Origin: JBBSBR01 sp038251135
GTDB taxonomy: Bacteria > Patescibacteriota > Saccharimonadia > UBA4664
Length of the DNA: 64,000 nucleotides
Assembly (NCBI GenBank): GCA_038251135.1
Contig: JBBSBR010000001.1
Location: forward strand, 1 to 64,000
Direction of reading: 5' to 3'
Made by a program: the position numbers and the translations under genes. Position 1 is the stretch's first letter. Every line of letters starts with the position of its first letter. The notes beneath the pieces were generated by a model. That model saw nothing but the letters and a program-made list of their open reading frames with translations. It had not been told where the DNA came from and searched no databases. Positions 43,136 to 51,969 of this stretch are shown in pieces.

Positions 43136-43929
43136 GCCGGTAATTCACCCTTAAAGATGGATAACCGCTTTAATTCGGCGACATGCTGAGGCGTCAGCAG
43201 GTCGGGGTTTAATCCTCGAACGAAGAATTTAACTAACTCAAGTTTCATGGTGCGACGAAGCGGATTAATACCGCGGGCAGCCTTCATGATCGCGCCCAGT
43301 GATTGATGTACCTCTAAAGCTGCTGGTATAACCTCGCTGCCCATATAAACCGTAGGCTCGCCAATCTGTGTCAGCGCATCACCAAACATAAACTTCAATT
43401 GGGAGTAAACCTGGGCGTCGCAGGCCATGAGCCATAATTGATGACCCGATCGCACAGAATGCTGCCACATTGCACGATACAGGAGGAGTGCAGCATAAGA
43501 GCTATGACCTCGATGTTTGGCGAGACCGGAAATCTCCACGCAGTTCAATGGGTCGAGTGATTTTATGGCTGCCAGATCTTTCGGATAGAGTGGTAATTTC
43601 TCAATTGTCGGAAATGACATATGACCCTTCTGTGAATGAACTGTGATTTGCCGTGCCGTTGCAACAACTTCTGAATTGCCATCCGCGATATGGTTTACGA
43701 TGAAATAGTCGGCATGCTCCTGATAGGGATCGGAGTCAATAGAAATACGGCCGTCTTCGGTGAGATGGTGCTCCTCGATGAACTTTCGCTCAAGATAGAC
43801 CTTGGCATGAAGCCTTTGAGCAACTCTGAGAAGATACTCTTCCGTCACGAAGCTCACTTGGTAGCGTGTATCGGTTCCTTCACGCAGATCTGTGCGGAGT
43901 GAGATCAGTTTCTTAATTTTGCGAATCAT
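43132..43929 (-). CDS. FeeM/LuxI-like GNAT acyltransferase
   Basis: A 265-aa protein from ATG 43929 (GTG 43956 is possible). The core (about residues 20-180) follows the N-acyl amino acid synthase/LuxI form of the GNAT fold: RYQVSFVTEE, VYLERKFI, DPYQEHADYFIVNH, EVVATARQITV, CVEISGLAKHRGH, and a Leu/Trp-rich acceptor helix. This family transfers fatty acyl groups from ACP to amino acids. Inference: it makes an N-acyl amino acid or lipid precursor. It diverges from the plsC-like gene at 44109. Confidence 0.8.
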   Translation of the reverse strand: MIRKIKKLISLRTDLREGTDTRYQVSFVTEEYLLRVAQRLHAKVYLERKFIEEHHLTEDGRISIDSDPYQEHADYFIVNHIADGNSEVVATARQITVHSQKGHMSFPTIEKLPLYPKDLAAIKSLDPLNCVEISGLAKHRGHSSYAALLLYRAMWQHSVRSGHQLWLMACDAQVYSQLKFMFGDALTQIGEPTVYMGSEVIPAALEVHQSLGAIMKAARGINPLRRTMKLELVKFFVRGLNPDLLTPQHVAELKRLSIFKGELPA

Positions 43930-44108
43930 ATCCGATGAGCCTTTCGAGAGGCACAAAATTACCGATGGAGCTAAGGAGCTCAGCGGCTATTAATCTCATA
44001 TACGTTTGTTTATTTTGTCTTGATTTCATGTTGTTAGAGCAGAAAGATTGGCTAATGCAATACTTATGTTTTATCATAATAAGTAATTAACGTAAACATA
44101 AAAAGACG

Positions 44109-44759
44109 ATGGAACCAGATACAACACCGACAGCCGCAACTCAGGCTTTACGAATACCGATGCCGAATGACCGATACGTTTACGGAACGCAGATAGTAGT
44201 CCGTGGAATCGTTACGATCATACGACTCCTCCTCGCGAGGTTGGTTATAGTCGATATAAAAACCGAACAACTCGAACCAGATTGTCGATATCTTTTGGTA
44301 CCCAACCACGGGAGCTGGCTTGACCCTCTCGTGATAATGCACCATATCCCGGGCAGCGTTTTTAGGATGCTCGGTCCAATTCGCGTCATCGTAGGTAATC
44401 GCCTCCTCGCCTCACCCCTTAAGCCGTTCATTTTGTCGCTCGGATCATTCCCCGCTAAACCCCACAAGTACTATCGCTCGGGCATAGAGATGGCACAATA
44501 CTTCCTCGATAACGGCGCGCTGCTTGCGATCTTTCCTGAAGGACGCAGAAATGCCAATCGCAGTGTTAAGCCACGCCGCGGTGTGTCCGATCTTGCGAAT
44601 GCCGAAGACGTCCGATTGATACCTGTACATATCGAATGGACTCGGCACTTTTTTGGTATGATCCCGACCTACAAAATCCATATTGGCTCTCCGGTAAAAG
44701 CCGCGGGTAAGACTGCCGAGCAAATCATGGAATACATCTTTGATCTGCCTCTGGCATAA
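44109..44759 (+). CDS. PlsC-like 1-acylglycerol-3-phosphate acyltransferase
   Basis: A 216-aa LPLAT-family protein. The catalytic NHGSWLDP (residues ~62-69, His-x4-Asp), FPEGRRN (substrate motif) and LIPVHIEW are present. One N-terminal membrane helix (VVRGIVTIIRLLLARLVI). It has an upstream TTGGCT/TTATCA-type promoter near 44053-44080 and diverges from the ThiF/FeeM-like pair; OlsB/OlsA ornithine-lipid pairs have the same GNAT plus PlsC pairing. Confidence 0.9.
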   Translation: MEPDTTPTAATQALRIPMPNDRYVYGTQIVVRGIVTIIRLLLARLVIVDIKTEQLEPDCRYLLVPNHGSWLDPLVIMHHIPGSVFRMLGPIRVIVGNRLLASPLKPFILSLGSFPAKPHKYYRSGIEMAQYFLDNGALLAIFPEGRRNANRSVKPRRGVSDLANAEDVRLIPVHIEWTRHFFGMIPTYKIHIGSPVKAAGKTAEQIMEYIFDLPLA

Positions 44760-44822
44760 ACAGCCCATCAATTATATTAAATCGAATTTGGGATTGTCCG
44801 GTTCGAACAAAAGGCTTAAAGT

Positions 44823-45242
44823 GTGAGTATTATGAGCAAAAAGATCAAGATCGCCATTATCGAAGATGACATCGCCATCGTGCAGATGTACCGGACCAAG
44901 TTTGAGGCCGAAGGTTATGAGGTTGAGACCGCGGGCGACGGGTTCACCGGCCTGGAGCTGATTGAGTCGTTTGAGCCCGACATTATCCTCCTGGATTTAA
45001 TGATGCCCAATATGAACGGGCTGGAGATGCTCCAGAAGCTGCGCAATCAGCCCGGCGGACAGGAGGCCAAGGTGGTCGTGCTCACCAATATGGGCGACAC
45101 CGAGAGCGCCACCAAAGTCTTCAAGATGGCGGCCGACGACTACATCGTGAAGGCCGAAATGACGCCGAAGCAGGTAGCTGAGCGCGTGAAGAGTCTGCTG
45201 GTCAAGTTCGGCATTACCGAAGCCGAGACGCCGGCCGCCTAG
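44823..45242 (+). CDS. Receiver-only response regulator
   Basis: A 139-aa CheY-like protein from GTG 44823, with AAAGG 8 bases before; ATG 44832 would be 17 bases away. EDD, Asp in IILLDLMMPN, Thr in VVLTNMG and Lys in YIVKAEMTPK are intact. No kinase gene is next to it, so it may share the kinase at 40038 or act with one elsewhere. A terminator follows. Confidence 0.93.
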   Translation: MSIMSKKIKIAIIEDDIAIVQMYRTKFEAEGYEVETAGDGFTGLELIESFEPDIILLDLMMPNMNGLEMLQKLRNQPGGQEAKVVVLTNMGDTESATKVFKMAADDYIVKAEMTPKQVAERVKSLLVKFGITEAETPAA

Positions 45243-45267
45243 CAATCCAGTTGATTACGAATCAACA

Positions 45268-45292
45268 AATAGACCTTAGCGGGTCTATTTTT
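45268..45292 (+). terminator. Intrinsic terminator after the receiver gene
   Basis: AATAGACC pairs with GGTCTATT, loop TTAGCG, then TTTGTG. It also covers the last codons of the convergent folD gene. Confidence 0.7.
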
Positions 45293-46049
45293 GTGCTGCA
45301 ATGAGGAGATTATCGAATAAGGCGGCCACCGTCATCGGGCCGACGCCGCCGGGGTTCGGCGTAATGGTTAGGTCGCTGCGGCTCCGCAGGTCATCGTCAA
45401 CCTCGCTCGCAGGGGATCCGGCATCAACCACTACGGCGCCCTGCTTAGCCATGGCCGAGGTTATGAGTTTAGGCTTTCCGGTAGCCGAAATAATAATGTC
45501 GGACGAGTTGACAACCTGAGCCAGGTCGGGCGTCGATTCGTCGCAACGCACAACATCCCGTCCGGAGGCTTCGAGGCTGCCCGCCAGGGGTTTGCCGATC
45601 AGTCTCCCCTGCCCGACGATGACAATTTTGCCGTTGAGATCAATATTATAGCCTGCCAACAACCAGAGAATCCCCTTGGGCGTGGCTGCCTCAAACGGCG
45701 ACCGCTCGGTAAGTCCGTCGACATCCTTGGCCGGGTCGATCGTCTTCAGCATCTCCGCCGTGAGCGTCTGGCTTGGCAGCGGGAGCTGGACGATAATGCC
45801 GGTTACTTCGGTATCGGCGTTCAGCTGCATAATCTTTTTAATCAGTACGTCCGGTTCGACTTTTTCAGAAACGACCTCAACGCCGATCGCCTCTCCATAG
45901 ATTTGCTTGGCTCGGATATACCGCTCGGTCGCTGCCTGATCGCCGCAATATAAAATTGCCAGTCTGGGACGTCTATCCAGAGAATCGACGATTTGAGCGT
46001 GACGCGTCTGGATAAAGCCAGCCAAATCGGCACCATCGAGGAGTTTCAT
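45285..46049 (-). CDS. folD: Methylenetetrahydrofolate dehydrogenase/cyclohydrolase FolD
   Basis: A 254-aa bifunctional one-carbon enzyme. YIRAKQ carries the catalytic Tyr and Lys, VQLPLP and DPAKDVDGLT mark the folate site, IVGQGRLIGKPLA is the NADP loop and TPNPGGVGPMT the C-terminal signature. E. coli FolD is 288 aa; this one is slightly short at the N-terminus but no catalytic part is missing. It overlaps the lssY-like gene by 4 bases. Confidence 0.96.
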   Translation of the reverse strand: MKLLDGADLAGFIQTRHAQIVDSLDRRPRLAILYCGDQAATERYIRAKQIYGEAIGVEVVSEKVEPDVLIKKIMQLNADTEVTGIIVQLPLPSQTLTAEMLKTIDPAKDVDGLTERSPFEAATPKGILWLLAGYNIDLNGKIVIVGQGRLIGKPLAGSLEASGRDVVRCDESTPDLAQVVNSSDIIISATGKPKLITSAMAKQGAVVVDAGSPASEVDDDLRSRSDLTITPNPGGVGPMTVAALFDNLLIAAQK

Positions 46050-46789
46050 AGCTCAATTACCTCGGCCTTACCGTCCGTAAAATACTCATTGCCCGAAGCG
46101 TTCTTGGACGGTTCAGAGGCATAAGCGGCGTCCGTCATGGCAACGGTCATGAGCCTAGTCGACCCGGCATGAACGAGATCGCGCACAATATACTCACGCT
46201 CATGATCAAGGTCCGGATCCAGAAAATGATGGATCCATGGCGGCCTGAACTGAAACTTAAGCCGGGAATCGAAACTGGCCGCCGCGACCCAGACAGGATC
46301 GCCGTTGGTCAGAGAGATACCGGTCTTCCATATCCGTATATGATGGCGCCGCTTAAAGCTCTTCTCGCGGGTCAGCTTCTGATAAGCATAATCCTGCAGG
46401 CCGATATTTATGTAATGGGGCGTAAACGGTCCCTTTTGGTGGCTTTTGCCGGCCAAAACCGTCAATATGCCGTAACAAAGGTGGATCGGTGAAGCCGGGT
46501 GAGCGCGGTGCCAGCCCGCCTGCTTGAAGCGCAGCTTGAGCTGGGACTCGTGCCCGACAAAAATCAGATTCATCGGGTCCATCTTGCCGCCGGTAATCGA
46601 TTGGCTGTATTTGGGCAAAGTATCGAGGACGTCCAGCGACAATTCGATGAGCGCCTTGTGGCGCACAAAGCGCGGCTTATATATCCGCTCCAGCCGGGTA
46701 GCGTGAAAAAGGTAAGCGATAAAGCGCAACGGCGCCATGGACAGACGCGAGAGCAGCCGACTGATTGTATGTGAAGTATTTCGGCTCAT
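46046..46789 (-). CDS. LssY C-terminal domain protein
   Basis: A 247-aa protein matching the LssY_C family by DPMNLIFVGHESQLKLRFKQAGWHRA, RHHIRIWKTG, VWVAAASFDSRLKF and HHFLDPDLDHEREYI. Many LssY_C domains are fused to a PAP2 phosphatase; here that part is missing. Function unknown. ATG 46789 is chosen because TATAAT sits 9 bases before it, while the ATG at 46837 is upstream of that box. It diverges from the FMN-binding protein. Confidence 0.85.
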   Translation of the reverse strand: MSRNTSHTISRLLSRLSMAPLRFIAYLFHATRLERIYKPRFVRHKALIELSLDVLDTLPKYSQSITGGKMDPMNLIFVGHESQLKLRFKQAGWHRAHPASPIHLCYGILTVLAGKSHQKGPFTPHYINIGLQDYAYQKLTREKSFKRRHHIRIWKTGISLTNGDPVWVAAASFDSRLKFQFRPPWIHHFLDPDLDHEREYIVRDLVHAGSTRLMTVAMTDAAYASEPSKNASGNEYFTDGKAEVIEL

Positions 46790-46874
46790 AACCAAGTAAT
46801 TATACTCGCCACGAGGGAGCGCGACCAGCCGGTACATTCAGTCACTTCTCAGGACGATACTGTATAGTTGCGAC

Positions 46875-47372
46875 ATGAAGAAATTTGGCTTATCACTAAT
46901 CATTGGGGTCATGGCTTTCGGCTTAATCGTGCTGTTGAAATTACAGCCCGGCAAAGCGACTGCCAGCACCGTGTCTTTGGCCTCAACCACCCCCAGCACC
47001 GCCGGCACGCCCGCTCCGAGCACACCTGCGCCGAGCACCCCCGCGCCTAATTCGCCCGCTACGCCCGCACCGGCCGCAACTTCCGGCGGCGCCTTCAAGA
47101 ATGGTACCTACTCCGGCGCTGTCGTCGACAACGGCTATGGATCGGTTCAAGTCGCGGCCGTCATTAGTAACGGCAAGCTGAGCGACGTGAAGATCCTTCA
47201 AGTGCCGAACGACCGGCGATCAATGATGCTGGCCAGCTACTCTACACCTACCCTGATCCAAGAAGCCGTCTCGGCTCAGAGCGCCAACGTCGATTACGTC
47301 AGCGGTGCCACCGCCACGAGCGACGCTTTCAGCCAGTCGCTGCAGGACGCCTTGAGTCAAGCCAAGTCGTAG
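46875..47372 (+). CDS. Extracytoplasmic FMN-binding domain protein
   Basis: A 165-aa protein: an N-terminal signal anchor (residues 5-22), a Pro/Thr/Ala-rich stalk (about 35-70) and an FMN_bind domain (about 75-165). SGATATS near residue 143 is the flavinylation motif where ApbE attaches FMN to a Thr through a phosphoester. The ApbE gene follows after 15 bases. TATAGT ends 6 bases before the ATG, so the mRNA is predicted leaderless. Confidence 0.92.
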   Translation: MKKFGLSLIIGVMAFGLIVLLKLQPGKATASTVSLASTTPSTAGTPAPSTPAPSTPAPNSPATPAPAATSGGAFKNGTYSGAVVDNGYGSVQVAAVISNGKLSDVKILQVPNDRRSMMLASYSTPTLIQEAVSAQSANVDYVSGATATSDAFSQSLQDALSQAKS

Positions 47373-47387
47373 GGCTACAATACCCTC

Positions 47388-48131
47388 ATGAAGCGCACTG
47401 AAGCCATCATGGGTATGCCGATCACCATCGAGATCATCGGCGAGGACCCTAAAACCGACGAACTCATCACCAGCGGATTTAATGAATTTCGGGCGACTGA
47501 CGAGCTATTTAGTACCTACAAACCAACCAGTGAAATTTCCCGCCTGAACCGCGGCGAGTTGACGCGCACAACCGTCTCCCCGACGGTCCGGGAAGTCCTG
47601 AAGACCTGCGACGAACTCAAGATTAAGACTCAGGGCTACTTCGACATGTCTTATCACGGCAGTCTGGATCCGTCCGGTTACGTGAAGGGCTGGTCGATCG
47701 GCCGGGTTGAGGCGATACTGCGCCAAGGCGGTGCAACCAACTTCGTGGTAAGCGCCGGCGGCGATATGGTCTGCGCCGGACACCGCGCCGACGGCATGCC
47801 GTGGGTTATCGGTATTGCCGATCCGTCGAATCCGAAGCAATCCGTCAAGAACCTGAACTTAAGCGACCAAGCGATCGCCACCAGCGCCACCTACGAACGC
47901 GGCGAGCACATTTATGACCCGCGCACCGGACTGCCGGCCATCGGACTCGTAAGCGTCAGCGTAGTGGGACCGGACATCGTGACGGCCGACGTTTATGCTA
48001 CGACGGTCTTTGCCATGGGCCAGGCCGGCGTCAGCTGGATTCAGGGCCAAGCCGACTACGCAGCCTACATCATCGGCACCGACGGCCAGGCTGTCTTGAC
48101 GCCCAGTCTCCAAACTTATATCGCCGCTTAG
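47388..48131 (+). CDS. apbE: FAD:protein FMN transferase ApbE
   Basis: A 247-aa flavin transferase. It shows MGMPITIEI, DEL-x2-TYKPTSEISRLN, PSGYVKGWSIGRV, VSAGGDMVCAG, HIYDPRTG and VTADVYATTVFAMG, with the Mg-binding Asp and Thr/Ala residues. It has no signal peptide or lipobox, although its substrate domain is outside; export could occur another way or FMN transfer may precede translocation. Stop overlaps the convergent reductase gene by 3 bases with no terminator between. Confidence 0.93.
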   Translation: MKRTEAIMGMPITIEIIGEDPKTDELITSGFNEFRATDELFSTYKPTSEISRLNRGELTRTTVSPTVREVLKTCDELKIKTQGYFDMSYHGSLDPSGYVKGWSIGRVEAILRQGGATNFVVSAGGDMVCAGHRADGMPWVIGIADPSNPKQSVKNLNLSDQAIATSATYERGEHIYDPRTGLPAIGLVSVSVVGPDIVTADVYATTVFAMGQAGVSWIQGQADYAAYIIGTDGQAVLTPSLQTYIAA

Positions 48132-49486
48132 CTAAAGTCGAAGCGTTCGCTATGGATCAGGCGGACCGGCAGCCCGGCGGCGTGAAGCGTTTGGCTGACG
48201 CCTTCCATCATCGGCGGCGGACCGCACAGGTAGACCTCACGGCCGATAAAATCGGGAACCAGGCGCGTCAAAACTTCCGCATTTATGTATTCCTTCGGCT
48301 GCGACGGATCGTCGCTTAAGACGTAATGAACCTCAATGCCATAGTGAGCGACCGCAAGTTCTAGTTCGGATCGAAACGTGATATCGGCGGTAGATCGGGC
48401 GCCGTAGACCAAGACCATATCCGAGACGCCTTCGACCGCCAAGTGCTCAATCATCGCGCGAATCGGCGTAATGCCGATGCCGCCGGCAAGCATGAGAAGC
48501 TTATTGGTGCTGCGCGTCCGCGGCGTAAAGCGTCCGTTCGGGCCGTCGATAATCACGCGCGTACCCGGCTGCAGCTGATTTAGCCTGGCCGAGTAGTCGC
48601 CGAGGGTTTTCGTCGTCAGCCGCAGATATTTGCCGTTGGGGGCTGCCGAGAATGAAAATGGATGCCCCTGCCACCAAAGACCTCGGCTGAGGAAGTACCA
48701 GCTCGCAAACTGACCCGCTTCAAATTTAAAATCCTCAAGCTCTCGGCCAGTCACGTAGATCGAAATAGAATCGGGGGTGTCCTGAACTATCTGCGAGACG
48801 ACAAACCGATGACGCCAAACATTATAAATTGGCGTGGCAAAGCGGTAGATCACGATTATTCCGAATGTTAGGCCGTACAGCAGCGCCCAATAACGGGCAT
48901 ACCACGGGTGGGTTATAAAGTCCGGCCCGACCGCGATTTGGTGTCCGAAAGCGAGCAGCACCATCGCGTAGGCCGACAGGTGAATCAGATACCAATACTC
49001 ATACCTTAAGTACTTCCTGGCCGCCGCGACCGACAACCCGACAACCGCGATCAGCAGCCCGAACGCCACCGCCGCCTTCCAGACATCGGCATAGTTGGTG
49101 ATGAAATCAACGAACTGCGGAATGTAGGAAGTATTGTAGACAAACGAATACCCGATCGTAATGAAGAGGATGTGCGCCAGGATAGCATAAAACGCCACGT
49201 AGCCGTTTATTCTGTGAATGCGAGTCAAACCGTCCTTACCGAAAGCCCGTTCAAGTACATCGATACGGGCCAGCAGCAAGAGTTGTATCAAGATCAGATA
49301 GGTTCCAATCAGTGCTCCGAGATGGCTGAGAGCAATGGCGGCACTGCCAAAACTTGTGATATGACCCAGCCCCGTCCACCAGATAGCTAGGATGAGGCCC
49401 AGGTTTATCAGAAAAACCGCCGATGCTAACGCTCTTAGGCCGGCGTCGGCACCGCGGAACCAAGTTAGCGGTCTGGTAGCGTTCAT
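48128..49486 (-). CDS. Ferric-reductase-like transmembrane flavocytochrome
   Basis: A 452-aa protein. The N-terminal ~230 residues hold six to seven membrane helices of the ferric reductase/NOX type with His pairs for two b hemes (RIHRINGYVAFYAILAHILF, YWYLIHLSAYAMVLLAFGHQIA). The C-terminus is an FNR module: FAD site GQFASWYFLSR and HPFSFSAAP, NAD site LMLAGGIGITPIRAM and YLCGPPPMM. Predicted to carry electrons from NAD(P)H across the membrane, perhaps to the FMN protein. It follows the histidine kinase gene by 7 bases with a GGAGGC site. Confidence 0.92.
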   Translation of the reverse strand: MNATRPLTWFRGADAGLRALASAVFLINLGLILAIWWTGLGHITSFGSAAIALSHLGALIGTYLILIQLLLLARIDVLERAFGKDGLTRIHRINGYVAFYAILAHILFITIGYSFVYNTSYIPQFVDFITNYADVWKAAVAFGLLIAVVGLSVAAARKYLRYEYWYLIHLSAYAMVLLAFGHQIAVGPDFITHPWYARYWALLYGLTFGIIVIYRFATPIYNVWRHRFVVSQIVQDTPDSISIYVTGRELEDFKFEAGQFASWYFLSRGLWWQGHPFSFSAAPNGKYLRLTTKTLGDYSARLNQLQPGTRVIIDGPNGRFTPRTRSTNKLLMLAGGIGITPIRAMIEHLAVEGVSDMVLVYGARSTADITFRSELELAVAHYGIEVHYVLSDDPSQPKEYINAEVLTRLVPDFIGREVYLCGPPPMMEGVSQTLHAAGLPVRLIHSERFDFS

Positions 49487-49493
49487 AAAGTGA

Positions 49494-50525
49494 TTATGCC
49501 TCCACGGCCTTAGTATTCTCTGAGAGCTTGGCTTCCGGCAGCCGGATCGTCACGGTCGTCCCCACATCCAGCGTACTCTCAATTGCAATGCTGCCGTTAT
49601 GACGCTCGGCAATGGCTTTGGCCAGCGACAAACCCAACCCGTAACCCTGACTTTTTTGCTTCGTCCGCGAGGTGTCGGCCTGATAGAAACGATCGAAAAT
49701 ATGAGGCAGATCGTCGGCTGCAATACCGACGCCGTGGTCGCTCACAGCGAGAACGGCCGAACCGTCTTGCGAGGTTGTAGACAAATTAATCACCGAGGCG
49801 TCATGACTGTACTTAATGGCATTGTCGATCAATATGGCCGCCAGCTCCACCAGACTGGCTCGGTCGCCGATAACCCTGGCGGGTTTGAGATCAGCGGTAA
49901 TTTTGATACCGCGATGCCCCGCCGCCTTTTCCAGACGATCACGGGCACTTACGGCAACATCCTCCAGATTCACCTGGTCGAGTTCGAGCGAATTGTCATC
50001 TTCTTCATACTTGGCGAGCTGCAGCAAACCGGTTGAAAGTGACTCCAGCTTGGCAATCTCCTCAAGATTACTTTGCAGTTGGCCCTTCAGGGCACCGACT
50101 TCCGGCTTCTTATCCCGCAGCATCACCTCGATCTCGGTCTTCATAGCCGTCAGGGGGGTGCGCAATTCGTGCGAGGCATCGGAGGCGAAACGGCGCTGAG
50201 CTTCATGCGCCGCTTCGATCGGCTCCAGGGTGCGCTTGGCCAAAAAGTAGCTGGCGACGCTACCGGCTCCGAGCAAAAAAGCGTCGAAGATGAGCAGATT
50301 CATGAGAATCCGGCGGGATCCCTGCTCCAAACTGTCCTGCATTAAGCCCAAAGAATATGTCGGGTCAAGGCGTTGATCCACTGCAAGCCGATGCGTTTCG
50401 CGCAGCAGGCTGTCGGTCAGCTCATTGGTCGCCACCCGGTAAAAAGCCACGCTAAATAGCACGCAGATTACACCGACCATCAGGACGTACCAAGCAGTCA
50501 GGCGTATAGTTGCCGAACGAAACAT
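49494..50525 (-). CDS. Sensor histidine kinase, two-TM type
   Basis: A 343-aa kinase with two membrane helices (about residues 9-30 and 73-92) around a short 40-residue sensor loop. HisKA has the acceptor His in FASDASHELRTPLTAM, and HATPase shows ILIDNAIKYS, VSDHGVGIA and GYGLGLSLAKA. It shares its ends with the OmpR-type regulator upstream and the reductase downstream, so the three are one operon. Confidence 0.95.
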   Translation of the reverse strand: MFRSATIRLTAWYVLMVGVICVLFSVAFYRVATNELTDSLLRETHRLAVDQRLDPTYSLGLMQDSLEQGSRRILMNLLIFDAFLLGAGSVASYFLAKRTLEPIEAAHEAQRRFASDASHELRTPLTAMKTEIEVMLRDKKPEVGALKGQLQSNLEEIAKLESLSTGLLQLAKYEEDDNSLELDQVNLEDVAVSARDRLEKAAGHRGIKITADLKPARVIGDRASLVELAAILIDNAIKYSHDASVINLSTTSQDGSAVLAVSDHGVGIAADDLPHIFDRFYQADTSRTKQKSQGYGLGLSLAKAIAERHNGSIAIESTLDVGTTVTIRLPEAKLSENTKAVEA

Positions 50526-51205
50526 TAAGCTTCCACACTCAATTTATAACCAAAGCCGCGCATGGTCTGAATGAGGTTGGGACCCTTGAAAGGACGGTCA
50601 ATCTTGGTCCGTAAATAACCGATATAGACTTCCACCGTATTAGGCAGAACCTCGGCGGCGTCGTCCCAGACGTGCGTAATGATATTTTGCTTCGTCAGGG
50701 TCTGGTTCTGGTGGCGCATCATGTATTCGAGCAAGGCATACTCTTTCTGGGAGAGCGGAATCGTCTTGCCGGCGCGAGAAACCTGATAATTGACCGTGTC
50801 GAGCTGCAGATCATCCAACTTCAGGATATTTCCCAAGCTTTCGGTCGGGCGGCGGAGCAACGCACGCAGGCGCGCCAACAGTTCGTCGAAGGCAAACGGC
50901 TTCGCCAAGTAGTCATCGGCGCCGTAGTTGAGACCCTGTACTTTGTCTTCGATCTGATCCTTGGCGGTCAACATTATGACCGGCGTCTGAACGCCCTCCC
51001 GCCTCATCTCGGAGACGATATCCAAACCTTCGATCATACCGGGGAGCATCCGATCAAGGATCACGATATCGTAATCGGGATCAAGCGCATGTGCCAAACC
51101 GTCATCGGCGTCATAGGCCACGTCGACAGCGTAAGACTCCTGTTCGAGTCCGCGTTTGAGAGCCTGGGCAATCTTAACTTCGTCTTCTACTACCAAGATT
51201 TTCAT
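50525..51205 (-). CDS. OmpR/PhoB-family response regulator
   Basis: A 226-aa regulator: receiver domain (VVEDEVKIA, acceptor Asp in IVILDRMLPGM, LTAKD, DDYLAKPF) and a winged-helix output domain (LSQKEYALLEYMMRH, VEVYIGYLRTKID, IQTMRGFGYKL). It pairs with the kinase at 49494. TACAAT ends 7 bases before the ATG: leaderless start predicted. It probably controls its own operon, including the ferric-reductase-like gene. Confidence 0.96.
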   Translation of the reverse strand: MKILVVEDEVKIAQALKRGLEQESYAVDVAYDADDGLAHALDPDYDIVILDRMLPGMIEGLDIVSEMRREGVQTPVIMLTAKDQIEDKVQGLNYGADDYLAKPFAFDELLARLRALLRRPTESLGNILKLDDLQLDTVNYQVSRAGKTIPLSQKEYALLEYMMRHQNQTLTKQNIITHVWDDAAEVLPNTVEVYIGYLRTKIDRPFKGPNLIQTMRGFGYKLSVEA

Positions 51206-51255
51206 TGGATATATTGTAACCTAAATCACTGAGGAGTTGCTGAGGGTGCCGCCCT

Positions 51256-51825
51256 CTAAAACCATTTTTCGATATGCTCAGGTAAATATTTTCTCAGTAA
51301 GCGCCGTTCATGCCAGCGAAAAAATAGTATTCGATCAAGCCAATTGTCTCGACCCAGGGGCTGCACCAAAACGCTCGTCATACCGGCAGCATTGGCACCC
51401 CAGATGTCTTGCACCAGCTTATCCCCGATCATTGCCACTGCGCTTGGCCGGTCATGTATCGCCGCCAGAATATATCCGTAAAAACCGGGAAGCGGCTTAA
51501 ACCGCCACAATCGGGGCTGGGTAATATGCAGACCCAGCTCGTCCCTAAGCCACTTGAGGCGTCGGGGGCTGTTGGTGGCCAATCGAATGGAGGCAAAACC
51601 CCCGGCTGCCTGAAGGTTGATCATAAATTCCCGGATATCCGGATCAAGTCGATGCACGCCGAATGAAACGAGCGTATTATCGACGTCAAAGACCAAATGC
51701 CGGACTCCTTGAGCTCTCAACCGGTCATAATCAACCGACTTGATCCCGGGAGCAATAAAGTTCGGTACCTTACTGAAATGGTACCGTGAAGCCAAGTTTT
51801 GCGACGGTTTATAGATTTCTTCCAT
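51256..51825 (-). CDS. YqeG-family HAD IIIA phosphatase
   Basis: A 189-aa HAD phosphatase. The nucleophile motif VFDVDNTLVSFG, Thr/Ser motif LATNSP and the acidic motif AMIGDKLVQDIWGANAAGM are present. YqeG/GEP4 proteins dephosphorylate phosphatidylglycerophosphate. That would fit with the CDP-alcohol phosphatidyltransferase at 11547 as the preceding step, by inference. ATG 51825 is 8 bases after TATACT, which rules out the start at 51846. Confidence 0.92.
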   Translation of the reverse strand: MEEIYKPSQNLASRYHFSKVPNFIAPGIKSVDYDRLRAQGVRHLVFDVDNTLVSFGVHRLDPDIREFMINLQAAGGFASIRLATNSPRRLKWLRDELGLHITQPRLWRFKPLPGFYGYILAAIHDRPSAVAMIGDKLVQDIWGANAAGMTSVLVQPLGRDNWLDRILFFRWHERRLLRKYLPEHIEKWF

Positions 51826-51969
51826 ACCGCTCAAGTATACACTCAAGCCCGTCGGTCAACGAAACAACGCATGCGCTTAGCCTGGTTGAACCTGGATGCC
51901 CGCAAGGAACCGCCATCCTGAATACCGCCGCAAACTGCCCCTCCGATTGTAAGATGCCTAGTTACCCAT

